Shown in pieces: positions 41,771 to 50,012 of a DNA stretch of 64,000 nucleotides. The translations under genes and the position numbers were made by a program. The notes beneath the pieces are model-generated. The model saw nothing but the letters and a program-made list of their open reading frames with translations, was not told where the DNA came from and searched no databases. Source of the DNA: Pedosphaera sp. (lineage in GTDB: Bacteria > Verrucomicrobiota > Verrucomicrobiia > Limisphaerales > SXQI01); NCBI GenBank assembly GCA_025359965.1, contig JANYDC010000028.1, forward strand, positions 62,001 through 126,000. Reading direction: 5' to 3'. Each line of letters begins with the position of its first letter. Within the stretch, counting starts at the first letter, position 1.

Positions 41771-44590
41771 ATGAACCTCATGACTAGCTCAATTTGGTCC
41801 CTCGCCATTATCGTGTTCACATTGATTGCTCATTTAACGGCCCCTTTGCAGGCGGCCACTCCCCTACCCCGCGATGAGCGCATCCTCTCCGGCAAGCTGC
41901 CCAACGGGGTGACGTGGTATTATCGCGAGCACAATAATCCACCGGGAAAGATGGCCGTTAAAATCCATGTGCGAAGCGGGTCGCTCAATGAAACCGACAA
42001 CCAGCGCGGCCTGGCCCATTTCATGGAGCACATGGCTTTCAACGGAACGGAGAATTTTGCCCCGGGCAAATTGGTTCCTTACTTTGAAAGCATCGGCATG
42101 CAGTTCGGGCCTCACCTCAATGCCTTCACCAGTTTCGATCAAACCGTTTACATGCTCTACACCCCCAACACGGAGCTGCCTCAGGTCGAGAAGGCTTTGA
42201 CGGTTCTGAGCGATTACGCCTTTCGCGCCCTCCTCACCGAAGAGGAAATCAACAAGGAGCGCGGCATCATTCTTGAAGAATCGCGCGGCCGCAAAAACGC
42301 CAGCCAGCGCATCCGCGACAAGCTCTGGCCTCAATTGTTTGAGGGATCCCGCTTTGCCCAGCGCATGCCCATTGGCGACGAAGACATCATCGCCAAAGCC
42401 CCCAAATCTGAATTCGATGATTATTACCGTACCTGGTATCGGCCTGAGAACGTTACCGTGGTCATGGTTGGCGACGCCAAGCCTGATGCCTTCCTGCCAC
42501 TCATAGAGAAATGGTTCGGCGCCTACAAACCAGTCGCCCCTGCCCAAAAAGCCCGAGGAGCAGACTTCTCACCATTCAAAGCTGAAAAAGCCATCGTGGT
42601 GACTGATCCCGAGCAGGCCTTCTGCCAGATTATGATGATGAACATCCTTCCCGGCGATGCGCCCACCACGACAGCCGAGCAGTATCGGGAAGATCTAATC
42701 AAATCCGTCGCAAGCTGGATCATGAGCAGGCGCTTCGATCAACTCGTCAAACAAGGAAAGGCGAGTTTTAGATCAGGATCCACATCCATCGACGATTTCT
42801 ATCAGGAAGGTACTTTGGTTGAAGGCTTTGCCATTGGAGAAGGCAAAGACTGGAGCAAAATGCTTCGAGAACTCATTATCGAGATCAACCGTACCCGCAA
42901 GTTTGGTTTCAACGAGTCTGAATTGCAACTGGCCATCAAAGACTTAATCGCCTCAGCTGAGCGGGCGGAGCGGACCGAAGGAACGCGCAACGCGTCAGCA
43001 GTCATCGATGAAATATTGTCATCAGTCAACGAGCGCGTTCCCGTGCTCTCCGCGTCTCAAACGCTGACGCTTCAGAAGAAACTGCTTCCCGGCATATCCG
43101 TAGCCGAACTTAACGCTACGTTTTCCAAGTATTTTCAGCCTGGCGCATTTGCATACACCATCACCATGTCAGGCAAGGATCCCTCCATCATCCCAACTCA
43201 GGCACAAGTGCTCGCCACAGCCCAAAAAGCAGCCTTGGAAACTATTGATCCCCCCAAGGAATCGACCGCCCCTAAACAATTGCTGGCCAAATTGCCAAAA
43301 CCCGGCCGCATGGTGGAAAGCGTGATGGACACTGACCTAGGTGTCGTCAGTGGCTGGCTGAACAACAATGTGCGCGTCCATCACCGCTTCATGGACTATA
43401 AGAAGGATTCCGTCTTGGTCAGCATCGCGCTGGCGGGTGGGGCCATCGAGGAAACCAGCTCCAACCTCAGCATCACCGGGGCGGCCACTCTTGCCATCAA
43501 TGAAGCCGCCACCAAAAATATCTCCAGCTCCGACATGCGCGATCTGATGACGGGCAAAAACATCTCCGTCTCGGCAGACGACCGCAAAGACCACTTTCTC
43601 ATCACCGTGACGGGCAGCCCTCTCGATTTGGAAGTCGGATTGCAGCAAGCTTACCTCCTGCTCAATGAAGGTATCGTCGAAAAGGCAGCCTTCAACAACT
43701 GGAAACTAAGCACCCTCCAAAGCATTGATCAGCGCGAAAAAATGCCAACTTTCAAAGCTCAAGAAGCCATGGAATCCATGTTATCCGGAGGCGATGTGCG
43801 TCGCAAATTCACCGGCAAAGCCGAGGTCGAAGCCTTGAAGCTGCCCGATATCCAGAAATGGTATGAGCACCTGAGCAAAAAAGCGCCGATTGAAGTTTCC
43901 GTGGTGGGAGACATTACCTGGGAAAAAGCGCAACCGCTTATCGAGCGATATCTAGGCAGCCTGTCCAAACGCCCGCGCACCCTAAAAGGGCTTGAAGCCT
44001 TTCGCCAATCTCCGCGCCCCCCGGGCCCTTATGTCAAAAATGTCAGCGTAAACACCATCACCCCGCAAGCAATGGCCATTACAGGATTTGCCGCCGCTGA
44101 AGGCCGCAATATTCACGATTCTCAAGCCCTGGAAATGGCCTCCCTGATCGTAAGCAGCCGCCTCGTAAAACAAATCCGTGAGGAACTCTCCATCGTTTAT
44201 TCCATTCACGCCTCACATTCACCCTCGTGGATTTACCGCGATGGCGGACGATTTGTGGCAGGTGCCCCGTGCGACCCAAAAAATGCCGCGCGCGTGATTG
44301 ATGAGGTCAACAAAATCTACGCGGATTTCGCTGACAAAGGGCCAACCGAAGTGGAAATAGCCAATGCCCACAAGCAGGTCAATAACACCCTCGATGTCAA
44401 TCTCCGTGAGCCGACCTATTGGTGGGGCATTCTCCGCAACCTCGACCTAAAGGAAATGGATCTTAATGCGCAGAAATCCATTCGCGAAGACATGAATAAA
44501 TTGACCGCCGCCCAAGTTCAGGAAACCTTTAAAAAATACTACGTGGAAGCCCGCAAATTTGCCGTAACCGCCCTGCCCGTCAAACCGTGA
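41771..44590 (+). CDS. M16 family zinc metallopeptidase (PqqL-like), exported
   Basis: The frame opens at 41744; ATG 41771 (MNLMTSSIWSLAIIVFTLIAHLTAPLQAA) starts a clear signal peptide. The inverted zinc motif HFMEH is at residues 83-87, with the third ligand region in EEEINKERGIILEESRGRKNA. The protein (~939 residues) contains two M16 core/inactive domain pairs; the later half has the R/Y-type substrate region (REELSIVYSIHASHSPSWIYRDGGRF). Such enzymes degrade peptides in the periplasm. It lies 129 nt downstream of the S9A peptidase. Confidence 0.92.
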   Translation: MNLMTSSIWSLAIIVFTLIAHLTAPLQAATPLPRDERILSGKLPNGVTWYYREHNNPPGKMAVKIHVRSGSLNETDNQRGLAHFMEHMAFNGTENFAPGKLVPYFESIGMQFGPHLNAFTSFDQTVYMLYTPNTELPQVEKALTVLSDYAFRALLTEEEINKERGIILEESRGRKNASQRIRDKLWPQLFEGSRFAQRMPIGDEDIIAKAPKSEFDDYYRTWYRPENVTVVMVGDAKPDAFLPLIEKWFGAYKPVAPAQKARGADFSPFKAEKAIVVTDPEQAFCQIMMMNILPGDAPTTTAEQYREDLIKSVASWIMSRRFDQLVKQGKASFRSGSTSIDDFYQEGTLVEGFAIGEGKDWSKMLRELIIEINRTRKFGFNESELQLAIKDLIASAERAERTEGTRNASAVIDEILSSVNERVPVLSASQTLTLQKKLLPGISVAELNATFSKYFQPGAFAYTITMSGKDPSIIPTQAQVLATAQKAALETIDPPKESTAPKQLLAKLPKPGRMVESVMDTDLGVVSGWLNNNVRVHHRFMDYKKDSVLVSIALAGGAIEETSSNLSITGAATLAINEAATKNISSSDMRDLMTGKNISVSADDRKDHFLITVTGSPLDLEVGLQQAYLLLNEGIVEKAAFNNWKLSTLQSIDQREKMPTFKAQEAMESMLSGGDVRRKFTGKAEVEALKLPDIQKWYEHLSKKAPIEVSVVGDITWEKAQPLIERYLGSLSKRPRTLKGLEAFRQSPRPPGPYVKNVSVNTITPQAMAITGFAAAEGRNIHDSQALEMASLIVSSRLVKQIREELSIVYSIHASHSPSWIYRDGGRFVAGAPCDPKNAARVIDEVNKIYADFADKGPTEVEIANAHKQVNNTLDVNLREPTYWWGILRNLDLKEMDLNAQKSIREDMNKLTAAQVQETFKKYYVEARKFAVTALPVKP

Positions 44591-44596
44591 TCAGAG

Positions 44597-44640
44597 GAGC
44601 GCGGCTGTGTTCCCCGCCGAGAGGAATCAGCCGCAGCGCG
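44597..44640. repeat. REP-like GC-rich inverted repeat
   Basis: GCGCGGCTG (44599-44607) faces CAGCCGCAGCGC (44628-44639), giving a stem with one bulge. The GGAGCGCGGCTGTGT...CAGCCGCAGC wording resembles dispersed repeats that I recall from Pedosphaera-type Verrucomicrobia genomes. It sits between the ends of the convergent M16 peptidase and methyltransferase genes, a usual place for such repeats, and may also help termination. Confidence 0.45.
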
Positions 44641-44683
44641 TGCAAGAGCAAAGAGACGTCCGTCTTACTTGCCCGCTCGTCGC

Positions 44684-45529
44684 TCACGGCGGAAACCCGA
44701 ACGTCATCTTAACCGCCGAATATTCGGGATGAATTGCCCCGCCTTTGGTTCGGATGACCAAAGGTGGTTCCAGCCATTCCACAGCGCGCATCCATTCAGG
44801 CACATCCGCTGCGAGCATCATGGCCCACAAAGCAAGCAATGGCGGCTCTCCTTCCAAAAGCACAATCGGACGACGACGAATGGCCACCAAACCTGCCTGC
44901 GCCATGCCGACGCGGACCCTCGCCTCTTGCGCCGCCTCAGCAGGAAAAATGCAGGCAAACCAACCGCCAGGCGCAAGCTGGCGTGAGGCCGTAGTGCAGT
45001 AATCGCGGACGTCCCCGCGCATTTCAAACCGGCACGCCACCTTCTGCGGATGATCACCTAAGACGCCGCTACCCAACGGAAAATAAGGAGGGCTGCCCAG
45101 CACCAGATCAAACTTTTCATCAGGCCGCAGTACTGAAGCCTCGCGAAAATCCCCCAGCCGTATGTCAAATCGTTCCGTCAGCTCATTGTAAGCAGCCGAC
45201 CTTCTGGCCAAATCCACGCTTTCGGACTGCGCCTCCACCGTAACAAATTTGGCCGCTGGCAAACGCCACGCCGCTGTAGTTGCCACCGATCCGATTCCAC
45301 TGCCCAGATCAAGCACCCTCTCCGCTCGCGGGCACCAGGCTGTTCCATACCACGCCGTCAGAATGTCGTCTGTGGAAAAACGATGCCCATCCTTCAACTG
45401 CAAAAGTCGATACCATCCACTGATTGCATCCAGAGTTTCATTCGCACGCACGGCAATAGGCCCGGCCACCCTCGGTCCCGGCTTGGTCCACCCTCTGAAC
45501 TGCGCATCGCTTTTTTCTCCCTGTTTCAT
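44684..45529 (-). CDS. tRNA1(Val) adenine-N6 methyltransferase-like protein (TrmN6 family)
   Basis: The frame opens at 45607, but ATG 45529 (MKQGEKSDAQFRGW) follows AGGGG closely and gives 281 residues. The fold is a class-I methyltransferase with motif I as VLDLGSGIGSVATTAAWRLP and the N6-adenine/glutamine-type catalytic motif GSPPYFP (NPPY-like, with Ser for Asn) after FDLVL. The opening KDGHRFSTDDILTAWYG resembles the TrmN6/YfiC family. Ser in place of Asn in the NPPY motif is a departure and may affect base choice. A perfect 10-bp inverted repeat overlaps the start codon. Confidence 0.75.
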   Translation of the reverse strand: MKQGEKSDAQFRGWTKPGPRVAGPIAVRANETLDAISGWYRLLQLKDGHRFSTDDILTAWYGTAWCPRAERVLDLGSGIGSVATTAAWRLPAAKFVTVEAQSESVDLARRSAAYNELTERFDIRLGDFREASVLRPDEKFDLVLGSPPYFPLGSGVLGDHPQKVACRFEMRGDVRDYCTTASRQLAPGGWFACIFPAEAAQEARVRVGMAQAGLVAIRRRPIVLLEGEPPLLALWAMMLAADVPEWMRAVEWLEPPLVIRTKGGAIHPEYSAVKMTFGFPP

Positions 45530-45561
45530 CACCCCTAGGGAAACTCCCCCTGTGATGAAAC
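45523..45561 (-). promoter_or_regulatory. Hairpin overlapping the methyltransferase start codon
   Basis: GTTTCATCAC (45523-45532 on +) and GTGATGAAAC (45552-45561) are exact inverted repeats, and within them AGGG/CCCT can pair too. In the minus-strand transcript this 39-nt hairpin would enclose both the SD-like AGGGG and the ATG at 45529, so it could hide the start site. If the true start is 45607 the hairpin is simply inside the gene. Confidence 0.5.
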
Positions 45562-45695
45562 GCAAGAGTTCAGCTGAGCTCCGCTCATCCTGTTTGACTC
45601 GGTCCATACTAATTCGTGGTATCGGCAGGATTCCTTCTCGCTGTAACTGAACGCGTTAGGCTTGCGCTTTGTCATCCGCTTTGCACCATGTGCTC

Positions 45696-46031
45696 ATGAC
45701 CGAATTGACCGACTTTAGAGTGGTGCTCGTAACCGCGCCGGACGCGGCGACCGCGCGGAACATTGTAAGAGTCTGTCTTGATGAGCGACTGGCCGCATGC
45801 GCGAATATTCTACCCGGGATTGAATCCCACTATTGGTGGAAGGGATGTCTCGAAACCGCCCAGGAAGTCCTCATCATTTTCAAAACAAGCGTTGATCTAG
45901 TCCCGGCCTTGCAAAATCTGGTGCTTGTCCATCATCCCTACGAAACCCCCGAATTCGTCAGCCTCCCCATCACCGGCGGCAATCCCGCCTATCTTCACTG
46001 GCTTCACAATTCCGTTCAACCCGCCTCCTGA
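45696..46031 (+). CDS. cutA: Divalent-cation tolerance protein CutA
   Basis: ATG 45696 (MTELTDFRVVLVTAPDAATARNIVRVCLDERLAACANILPGIESHYWWKG) gives 111 residues, the normal length; the ORF track start at TTG 45669 is less likely. The CutA1 pattern of ERLAACANI..GIESHYWW, EVLIIFKTS and HHPYETPEFVSLPITGGNPAYLHWL is complete. CutA1 forms stable trimers, and its link to copper tolerance remains indirect. The TauE/SafE gene begins 16 nt after its stop. Confidence 0.93.
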   Translation: MTELTDFRVVLVTAPDAATARNIVRVCLDERLAACANILPGIESHYWWKGCLETAQEVLIIFKTSVDLVPALQNLVLVHHPYETPEFVSLPITGGNPAYLHWLHNSVQPAS

Positions 46032-46047
46032 GTACGCCCAGAAACTC

Positions 46048-46809
46048 GTGCCGGAAACCACAACTCACCTAATTTACGCCATTTGCGGCGTCCTTTTAAT
46101 CGGACTGTCCAAGGCCGGTTTTGGCGGAGGCTTGGGCATGCTCACCACCCCCCTTTGTGTCATCGCCTTCGGACCAGCCATGGGCATAGGAATACTCCTG
46201 CCCCTTCTCTGCGCGGGCGACGCCTTCTCCATGTGGCACTACAGGAGGAAATGGGAAATCAAAAACCTGCGCCTGATGATTATAGGCATCGTCATTGGCG
46301 TGGCAATTGGGGCGCAACTGTTCCGGCGGTTTTCCCCCGCTCAACTGAACTTCATTATAGGGCTGATGGCCGTGTTGTTCGTGCTCTTTCAATTCGTAAA
46401 GCACATCTTATCTTCCGCCCCTACTCCCTTTAAACCGAGACAACCTTACGGCTGCTTGGCTGGCATCGGAGCCGGCCTCACCTCCACCTTTGCCCATGGC
46501 GCAGGCCCAGTAGTAACTGCTTTTCTGCTGCCCCAGCAAATGCCCAAGGAAATCTATACCGGTACCAACGTCCTCATCTTCACCTGCATCAATTGGATCA
46601 AAGTCCCCTTTTTCATCTATGCAGGCATGATCCAAGCCCCCACCTTGCGGGTCAGCGCCGTATTTTTTCCTTTGGTGCCCTTGGGGGTTTGGCTGGGCGT
46701 ATGGCTTAACCGCAACATACCGGACAAATGGTTTCCGCCCCTCGTCTACGCACTAACTCTAGCGACCGGCATCCAACTCATCCGAACCGCCTGGCCCAGT
46801 TTACGATAA
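46048..46809 (+). CDS. TauE/SafE family membrane exporter
   Basis: The ORF begins in track at 45925 but that part overlaps cutA and is non-hydrophobic; GTG 46048 (VPETTTHLIYAICGVLLIGLSKAGFGGGLGML) gives 253 residues. LSKAGFGGGLGMLTTPL and the second-half repeat AGIGAGLTSTFAHGAGPVVTAFLLPQQMPKEIYTGTNVLIF are the two TauE/SafE signatures, with about eight membrane segments. Members export sulfite or organosulfonates, or act in related anion transport. The substrate here is not shown by context. It ends ~100 nt before nrdR. Confidence 0.88.
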   Translation: MPETTTHLIYAICGVLLIGLSKAGFGGGLGMLTTPLCVIAFGPAMGIGILLPLLCAGDAFSMWHYRRKWEIKNLRLMIIGIVIGVAIGAQLFRRFSPAQLNFIIGLMAVLFVLFQFVKHILSSAPTPFKPRQPYGCLAGIGAGLTSTFAHGAGPVVTAFLLPQQMPKEIYTGTNVLIFTCINWIKVPFFIYAGMIQAPTLRVSAVFFPLVPLGVWLGVWLNRNIPDKWFPPLVYALTLATGIQLIRTAWPSLR

Positions 46810-46847
46810 CGTCAACGCTTTTTCGCCCCATTCTTCGCGACAAGGCC

Positions 46848-46877
46848 TTGACACCACAATAGGTAGTGGCCTAGTTT
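46848..46877 (+). promoter_or_regulatory. Candidate nrdR promoter
   Basis: TTGACA (46848-46853) is a consensus -35 hexamer. TAGTTT (46872-46877) is a weak -10 at 18-bp spacing. Transcription would start close to the palindrome at 46885-46903, which in turn ends 7 nt before the nrdR ATG. Confidence 0.45.
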
Positions 46878-46884
46878 TGGCTTA

Positions 46885-46903
46885 ACACTGCTAGTAGCAG
46901 TGT
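46885..46903. promoter_or_regulatory. 19-bp perfect palindrome before nrdR, candidate operator
   Basis: ACACTGCTA-G-TAGCAGTGT has two exact 9-bp arms around one central base. The ACACT/AGTGT ends resemble NrdR-box half sites, and the site lies between the promoter and the nrdR start, so autoregulation by NrdR is possible. With a single central base and no T-run it is unlikely to be a terminator. Confidence 0.5.
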
Positions 46904-46910
46904 ACCGGCC

Positions 46911-47369
46911 ATGCGTTGTTCAAAATGTGGTTGTCAGGAAGACAAAGTAATTGACTCACGCACCTCCCGCGAGGGTGCCACCATCCGCCGACGCCGCGAG
47001 TGCCTTGGCTGTGGTTTTCGCTACACCACTTACGAGGAAATCGAGCATGAAGGCATCACAGTCGTTAAAAGGGACGACCGCAGAGAAGTCTTCTCCCGCG
47101 AAAAACTAATCCACAGCCTTCGCACCGCCTGCCAGAAGAGACCGGTAAGCCCCAAGGATATTGAGGCTTTGGCCGACGGAATTATTGACGACATCGAAAA
47201 CAAATTTGATGGCGAAACACCTTCCATGGCCATTGGGGAAAGAGTGATGGAGGGGTTGCGGAAGCTAGACAAGGTCGCTTACGTCCGTTTCGCCAGTGTT
47301 TACCGTCGGTTCGAGGAGCCGACGGAGTTCCTGCAAGAGATCAAAAAACTGGAGGATAACACGCTATGA
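46911..47369 (+). CDS. nrdR: Transcriptional repressor NrdR
   Basis: This 152-residue regulator of ribonucleotide reductase genes has an N-terminal zinc ribbon (MRCSKCGCQEDKVIDSR...RRRECLGCGFRYTTYE) with two Cys pairs. The ATP-cone follows (TVVKRDDRREVFSREKLIHSLRTACQKRPV, then VMEGLRKLDKVAYVRFASVYRRF), which senses ATP/dATP. The length matches the family exactly. No nrd reductase genes lie in the window. The stop overlaps the next gene by 4 nt. Confidence 0.96.
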   Translation: MRCSKCGCQEDKVIDSRTSREGATIRRRRECLGCGFRYTTYEEIEHEGITVVKRDDRREVFSREKLIHSLRTACQKRPVSPKDIEALADGIIDDIENKFDGETPSMAIGERVMEGLRKLDKVAYVRFASVYRRFEEPTEFLQEIKKLEDNTL

Positions 47370-47941
47370 TTCTGCTCCATCCCGACTGTCTGATCTTTCA
47401 CACGCCTGGAGGCGAAACATTCCCCTGCTCTGCCGAAATGCTTACTATTGAGCTGATTGGCAACCACGCCACCAAGGTTGAACCTGAGGTAGTGCGGGAG
47501 GCGGCGGCGGCCGTGGCCCATTATTTTAGAATCGAACTTTGCCAGGAACACGTCACCCTCGATGAATTCACCGAGGCTCTTGCCAAAGCCTTGCAGCAGC
47601 TGGGCTACGAGGTGGTGTTGACCGATCCCGCCTTGGATAAGCTTGCGGCAGCGGTGGGGGAGGCAGAATCCTCGCCAAAACTTGATTTGCGACAGGTGGC
47701 TGCTTCCTGCGGTAAAGGGTTCGAGCTTATTTTTTTCCAGCACTTGCGCTCGGAATTGCGAACCCTGCTAAAAACCTCCCCAAATGTGCTCCGCTTCCAC
47801 AACCTGCGTGGTTGCGTGAAACAATTAGCCGGACGTCAGCGCTGGTGTCCGCATTGTGAAAAATTGAGCGACCAAATCGTCGAATACGTCCGAGAATGCC
47901 TTTCCAGCGAGGCCAGCGAAGTGGGTTTGGTGATCGTGTAA
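47366..47941 (+). CDS. Hypothetical protein coupled to nrdR
   Basis: This 191-residue protein overlaps the nrdR stop by 4 nt (ATGA). I do not recognise the family. Its middle part EPEVVREAAAAVAHYFRIELCQEHVTLDEFTEALAKALQQLGYEV is helical. A Cys pair near the end (RQRWCPHCEKLSDQI) might bind metal. There is no signal peptide or membrane segment. Tight coupling with nrdR suggests a linked role in nucleotide metabolism, but this is inference from position only. Confidence 0.55.
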   Translation: MILLHPDCLIFHTPGGETFPCSAEMLTIELIGNHATKVEPEVVREAAAAVAHYFRIELCQEHVTLDEFTEALAKALQQLGYEVVLTDPALDKLAAAVGEAESSPKLDLRQVAASCGKGFELIFFQHLRSELRTLLKTSPNVLRFHNLRGCVKQLAGRQRWCPHCEKLSDQIVEYVRECLSSEASEVGLVIV

Positions 47942-47945
47942 GTTT

Positions 47946-48290
47946 ATGAGCAAGACGCTCTTCCAGAAAATCGCTGATCGCGAAATCCCGTCCACTATTG
48001 TCTATGAAGATGAGTGGGTGGTGGCGTTTCGGGATATCCAACCGGCTGCCCCCACGCACATCGTCATTGTGCCGCGCAAACCCATCCCTCGGATTGCGGC
48101 AGCGTCTGATGAGGATTCCGCCTTGCTGGGACACTTGCTCCTGAAAGCGGCGCATGTTGCCAAGCTGGTTGGGCTTCAGGAGAATGGGTTCCGGCTGGTC
48201 ATCAACAACGGCCGCAATGGTGGAGAGAGTGTGCCTCACCTGCACTGCCATATTCTGGGCGGACGGCCGATGGCTTGGCCTCCAGGCTGA
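47946..48290 (+). CDS. HIT-family nucleotide-binding protein
   Basis: This 114-residue histidine-triad protein has the motif HLHCHILGG (HxHxH) near the C-terminus, preceded by the conserved FRLVINNGRNGGESVPHLH, and N-terminal TLFQKIADREIPSTIVYEDEWVVAFRDIQPAAPTHIVIVPRKPI. It matches HinT-type purine nucleoside phosphoramidases. It starts 4 nt after the preceding stop and is the third gene of the nrdR operon. Complete. Confidence 0.94.
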   Translation: MSKTLFQKIADREIPSTIVYEDEWVVAFRDIQPAAPTHIVIVPRKPIPRIAAASDEDSALLGHLLLKAAHVAKLVGLQENGFRLVINNGRNGGESVPHLHCHILGGRPMAWPPG

Positions 48291-48293
48291 GCC

Positions 48294-49514
48294 TCACTGG
48301 CGATAGGACTGGGAGATCAGACTCGTACGCACGCCAACACGGCGATGCTTCTGGTAAAACCACAAGCCCACCACTGGCAGCGCTAACGCTGCAACCCATG
48401 GCCATAGCGATGAGTCCGCTCGCGGAGCAACCACCATTGAAGGCTCCACCGGGATTGGATCAACATGCTTTGTTATGACCTGAACCGGTTTGGGCGGCTC
48501 GGGTGTGGGTTGGACCAAATCAACCTTGGCGGGCTCTGGTGACACCACCACTGGCGGTTTCGGATCGACCGTAAATTCTCTCGCGATCTGAGTCACTGGC
48601 TGAGCAGGCGGCGTTGAAATGAGGATGTGTGAGGCAGCAGGTTGAACATCAATTTTCCGTGGCTCTGGAACCAGCGGAGCAGCCGCTACCACCGGAACCG
48701 ACGTAACCAATGGCGTTACGAGACGGGCCACTTCAATGCTCGGCTGCGTTTGGACTGGCTTGATCCTTTGAATGCCGACTGCCTTGGCTGAGACGAGTTG
48801 TTTATCCCCAACGACCGGCGAAACCACTTTGGGGGCGGCTGGAGGCGTAACGGCCACCGCCGCCTTCACCATCGGAGGAAACTGAACTTCTGCTCCAGGC
48901 CCGCTCACAGACCAACTCGAAAATATTGAAGCGCCCCCGCTTAGCCGAAGGATTACCGGAGATTTTTGGGCTGCTGAATTGACTCGCTGCGCTGCCATTG
49001 CGTCTTGAATCTCAGAATCCCACCTCGTGCCGTAAAAAGGTTCGATACCATCGCTCAAGATAAGCGTATGCATAGTCCCCGGTTGGCTCATGAGCATGGA
49101 AAACAGGGGGGCGACATTGGCCCAACCCATCGTTCCTTCGTAACGCAACAGGCGTAGAGATTCACGGGCGGATTTCCCTTCCATGGCGGAGTCTGCCTTA
49201 GCCCAGGCGGTAGGCGGGAGCAAAACCTGGTAACCGTTCTTGCTGTAGCCAACGATGGCGAAATGCGCGCCTTCCTTCAGCTGGCCACTCAACCCTGAGG
49301 CAAGCCAGTTTTCCAATATCGCCCCGGTGTTCGCCTCGCGACGGCCCATTTCTGTTGAAGTGCCGATGAGAAAAAGACAGGAGAGTTTCTGATCGTCGAG
49401 AAGTTGCAGAACCGCGGCGTTATCGGCGGGCTGGGCGTTTGCCCTCGAAACACTGCCCACGCAGAGACAGAACAGGCAGATCCACCGGGACCAGGATGAT
49501 GTTTGGAACTTCAC
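48294..49514 (-). CDS. Exported protein with VWA-like domain and C-terminal membrane anchor
   Basis: This 406-residue protein starts with a signal peptide (WICLFCLCVGSVSRANA). The first ~180 residues resemble a von Willebrand A fold: LSCLFLIGTSTEMGRREANTG (a DxSxS-like strand in which the first Asp is lost), HFAIVGYSKNG and MHTLILSDGIEPFYG. A long Pro/Val-rich linker (~residues 215-370) and one membrane segment (LWPWVAALALPVVGLWFYQKHRR) follow. The altered metal-site residues suggest it may not bind Mg. It is the last gene of the rseP-ispG-NYN series. Confidence 0.6.
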   Translation of the reverse strand: MKFQTSSWSRWICLFCLCVGSVSRANAQPADNAAVLQLLDDQKLSCLFLIGTSTEMGRREANTGAILENWLASGLSGQLKEGAHFAIVGYSKNGYQVLLPPTAWAKADSAMEGKSARESLRLLRYEGTMGWANVAPLFSMLMSQPGTMHTLILSDGIEPFYGTRWDSEIQDAMAAQRVNSAAQKSPVILRLSGGASIFSSWSVSGPGAEVQFPPMVKAAVAVTPPAAPKVVSPVVGDKQLVSAKAVGIQRIKPVQTQPSIEVARLVTPLVTSVPVVAAAPLVPEPRKIDVQPAASHILISTPPAQPVTQIAREFTVDPKPPVVVSPEPAKVDLVQPTPEPPKPVQVITKHVDPIPVEPSMVVAPRADSSLWPWVAALALPVVGLWFYQKHRRVGVRTSLISQSYRQ

Positions 49515-49532
49515 CCTGAGCGTATCGTCACT

Positions 49533-50003
49533 TTACCCGCCCCGCTTAAATCGCTCGTTTTCGCGTCTGTTGTAATGGGCTAAAAGTCCGGTTTCCTCTT
49601 TGAGCAGAATCTGCACATCTTTGATGAAATGGGCACACAGCGAGGAGTAGCCTCCCAAGGTGGTCACGGTGTCTCTTTCCAAGGAATCGTTGGTGACTAC
49701 GAGCACTTCGCCGTAAGGGCGGAAGAGATGGGCTGAGCGTTCGATCAGGTCATCGGCGGTGCGTCCGGCGGGGCTGTAAATAACTTCGAGGCTGGAATTG
49801 GATTCTGGCTTGGGCGTTCCGGAAGGCGCGCCTGATCCATCAAAAAAAATGGTGATAGGCGTGCCAATGGCATCCTGATAACGGGTGAGGATGTGGATCA
49901 ATTCCTCGCGGGCGGCGGCGGAATGGCGGGCTTTCCCCCGGGCCAACTCCGGCCAAGCGTGAAGCAGACTGTAACCATCAACCAGTATGCGCACGAGGGC
50001 CAT
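49533..50003 (-). CDS. NYN-domain RNase, YacP/Rae1 family
   Basis: This 156-residue protein has the PIN-like NYN fold: RILVDGYSLLHAW (acidic first strand), ITIFFDGSGAPSG, AGRTADDLIERSA and EVLVVTNDSLERDTVTTLGG. These carry the conserved acidic residues of YacP/Rae1 ribonucleases, which cut mRNA at the ribosome in Firmicutes. It begins 9 nt after ispG ends, so it is in the same transcript. Its target in this lineage is unknown. Confidence 0.86.
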   Translation of the reverse strand: MALVRILVDGYSLLHAWPELARGKARHSAAAREELIHILTRYQDAIGTPITIFFDGSGAPSGTPKPESNSSLEVIYSPAGRTADDLIERSAHLFRPYGEVLVVTNDSLERDTVTTLGGYSSLCAHFIKDVQILLKEETGLLAHYNRRENERFKRGG

Positions 50004-50012
50004 GCCAGATCC

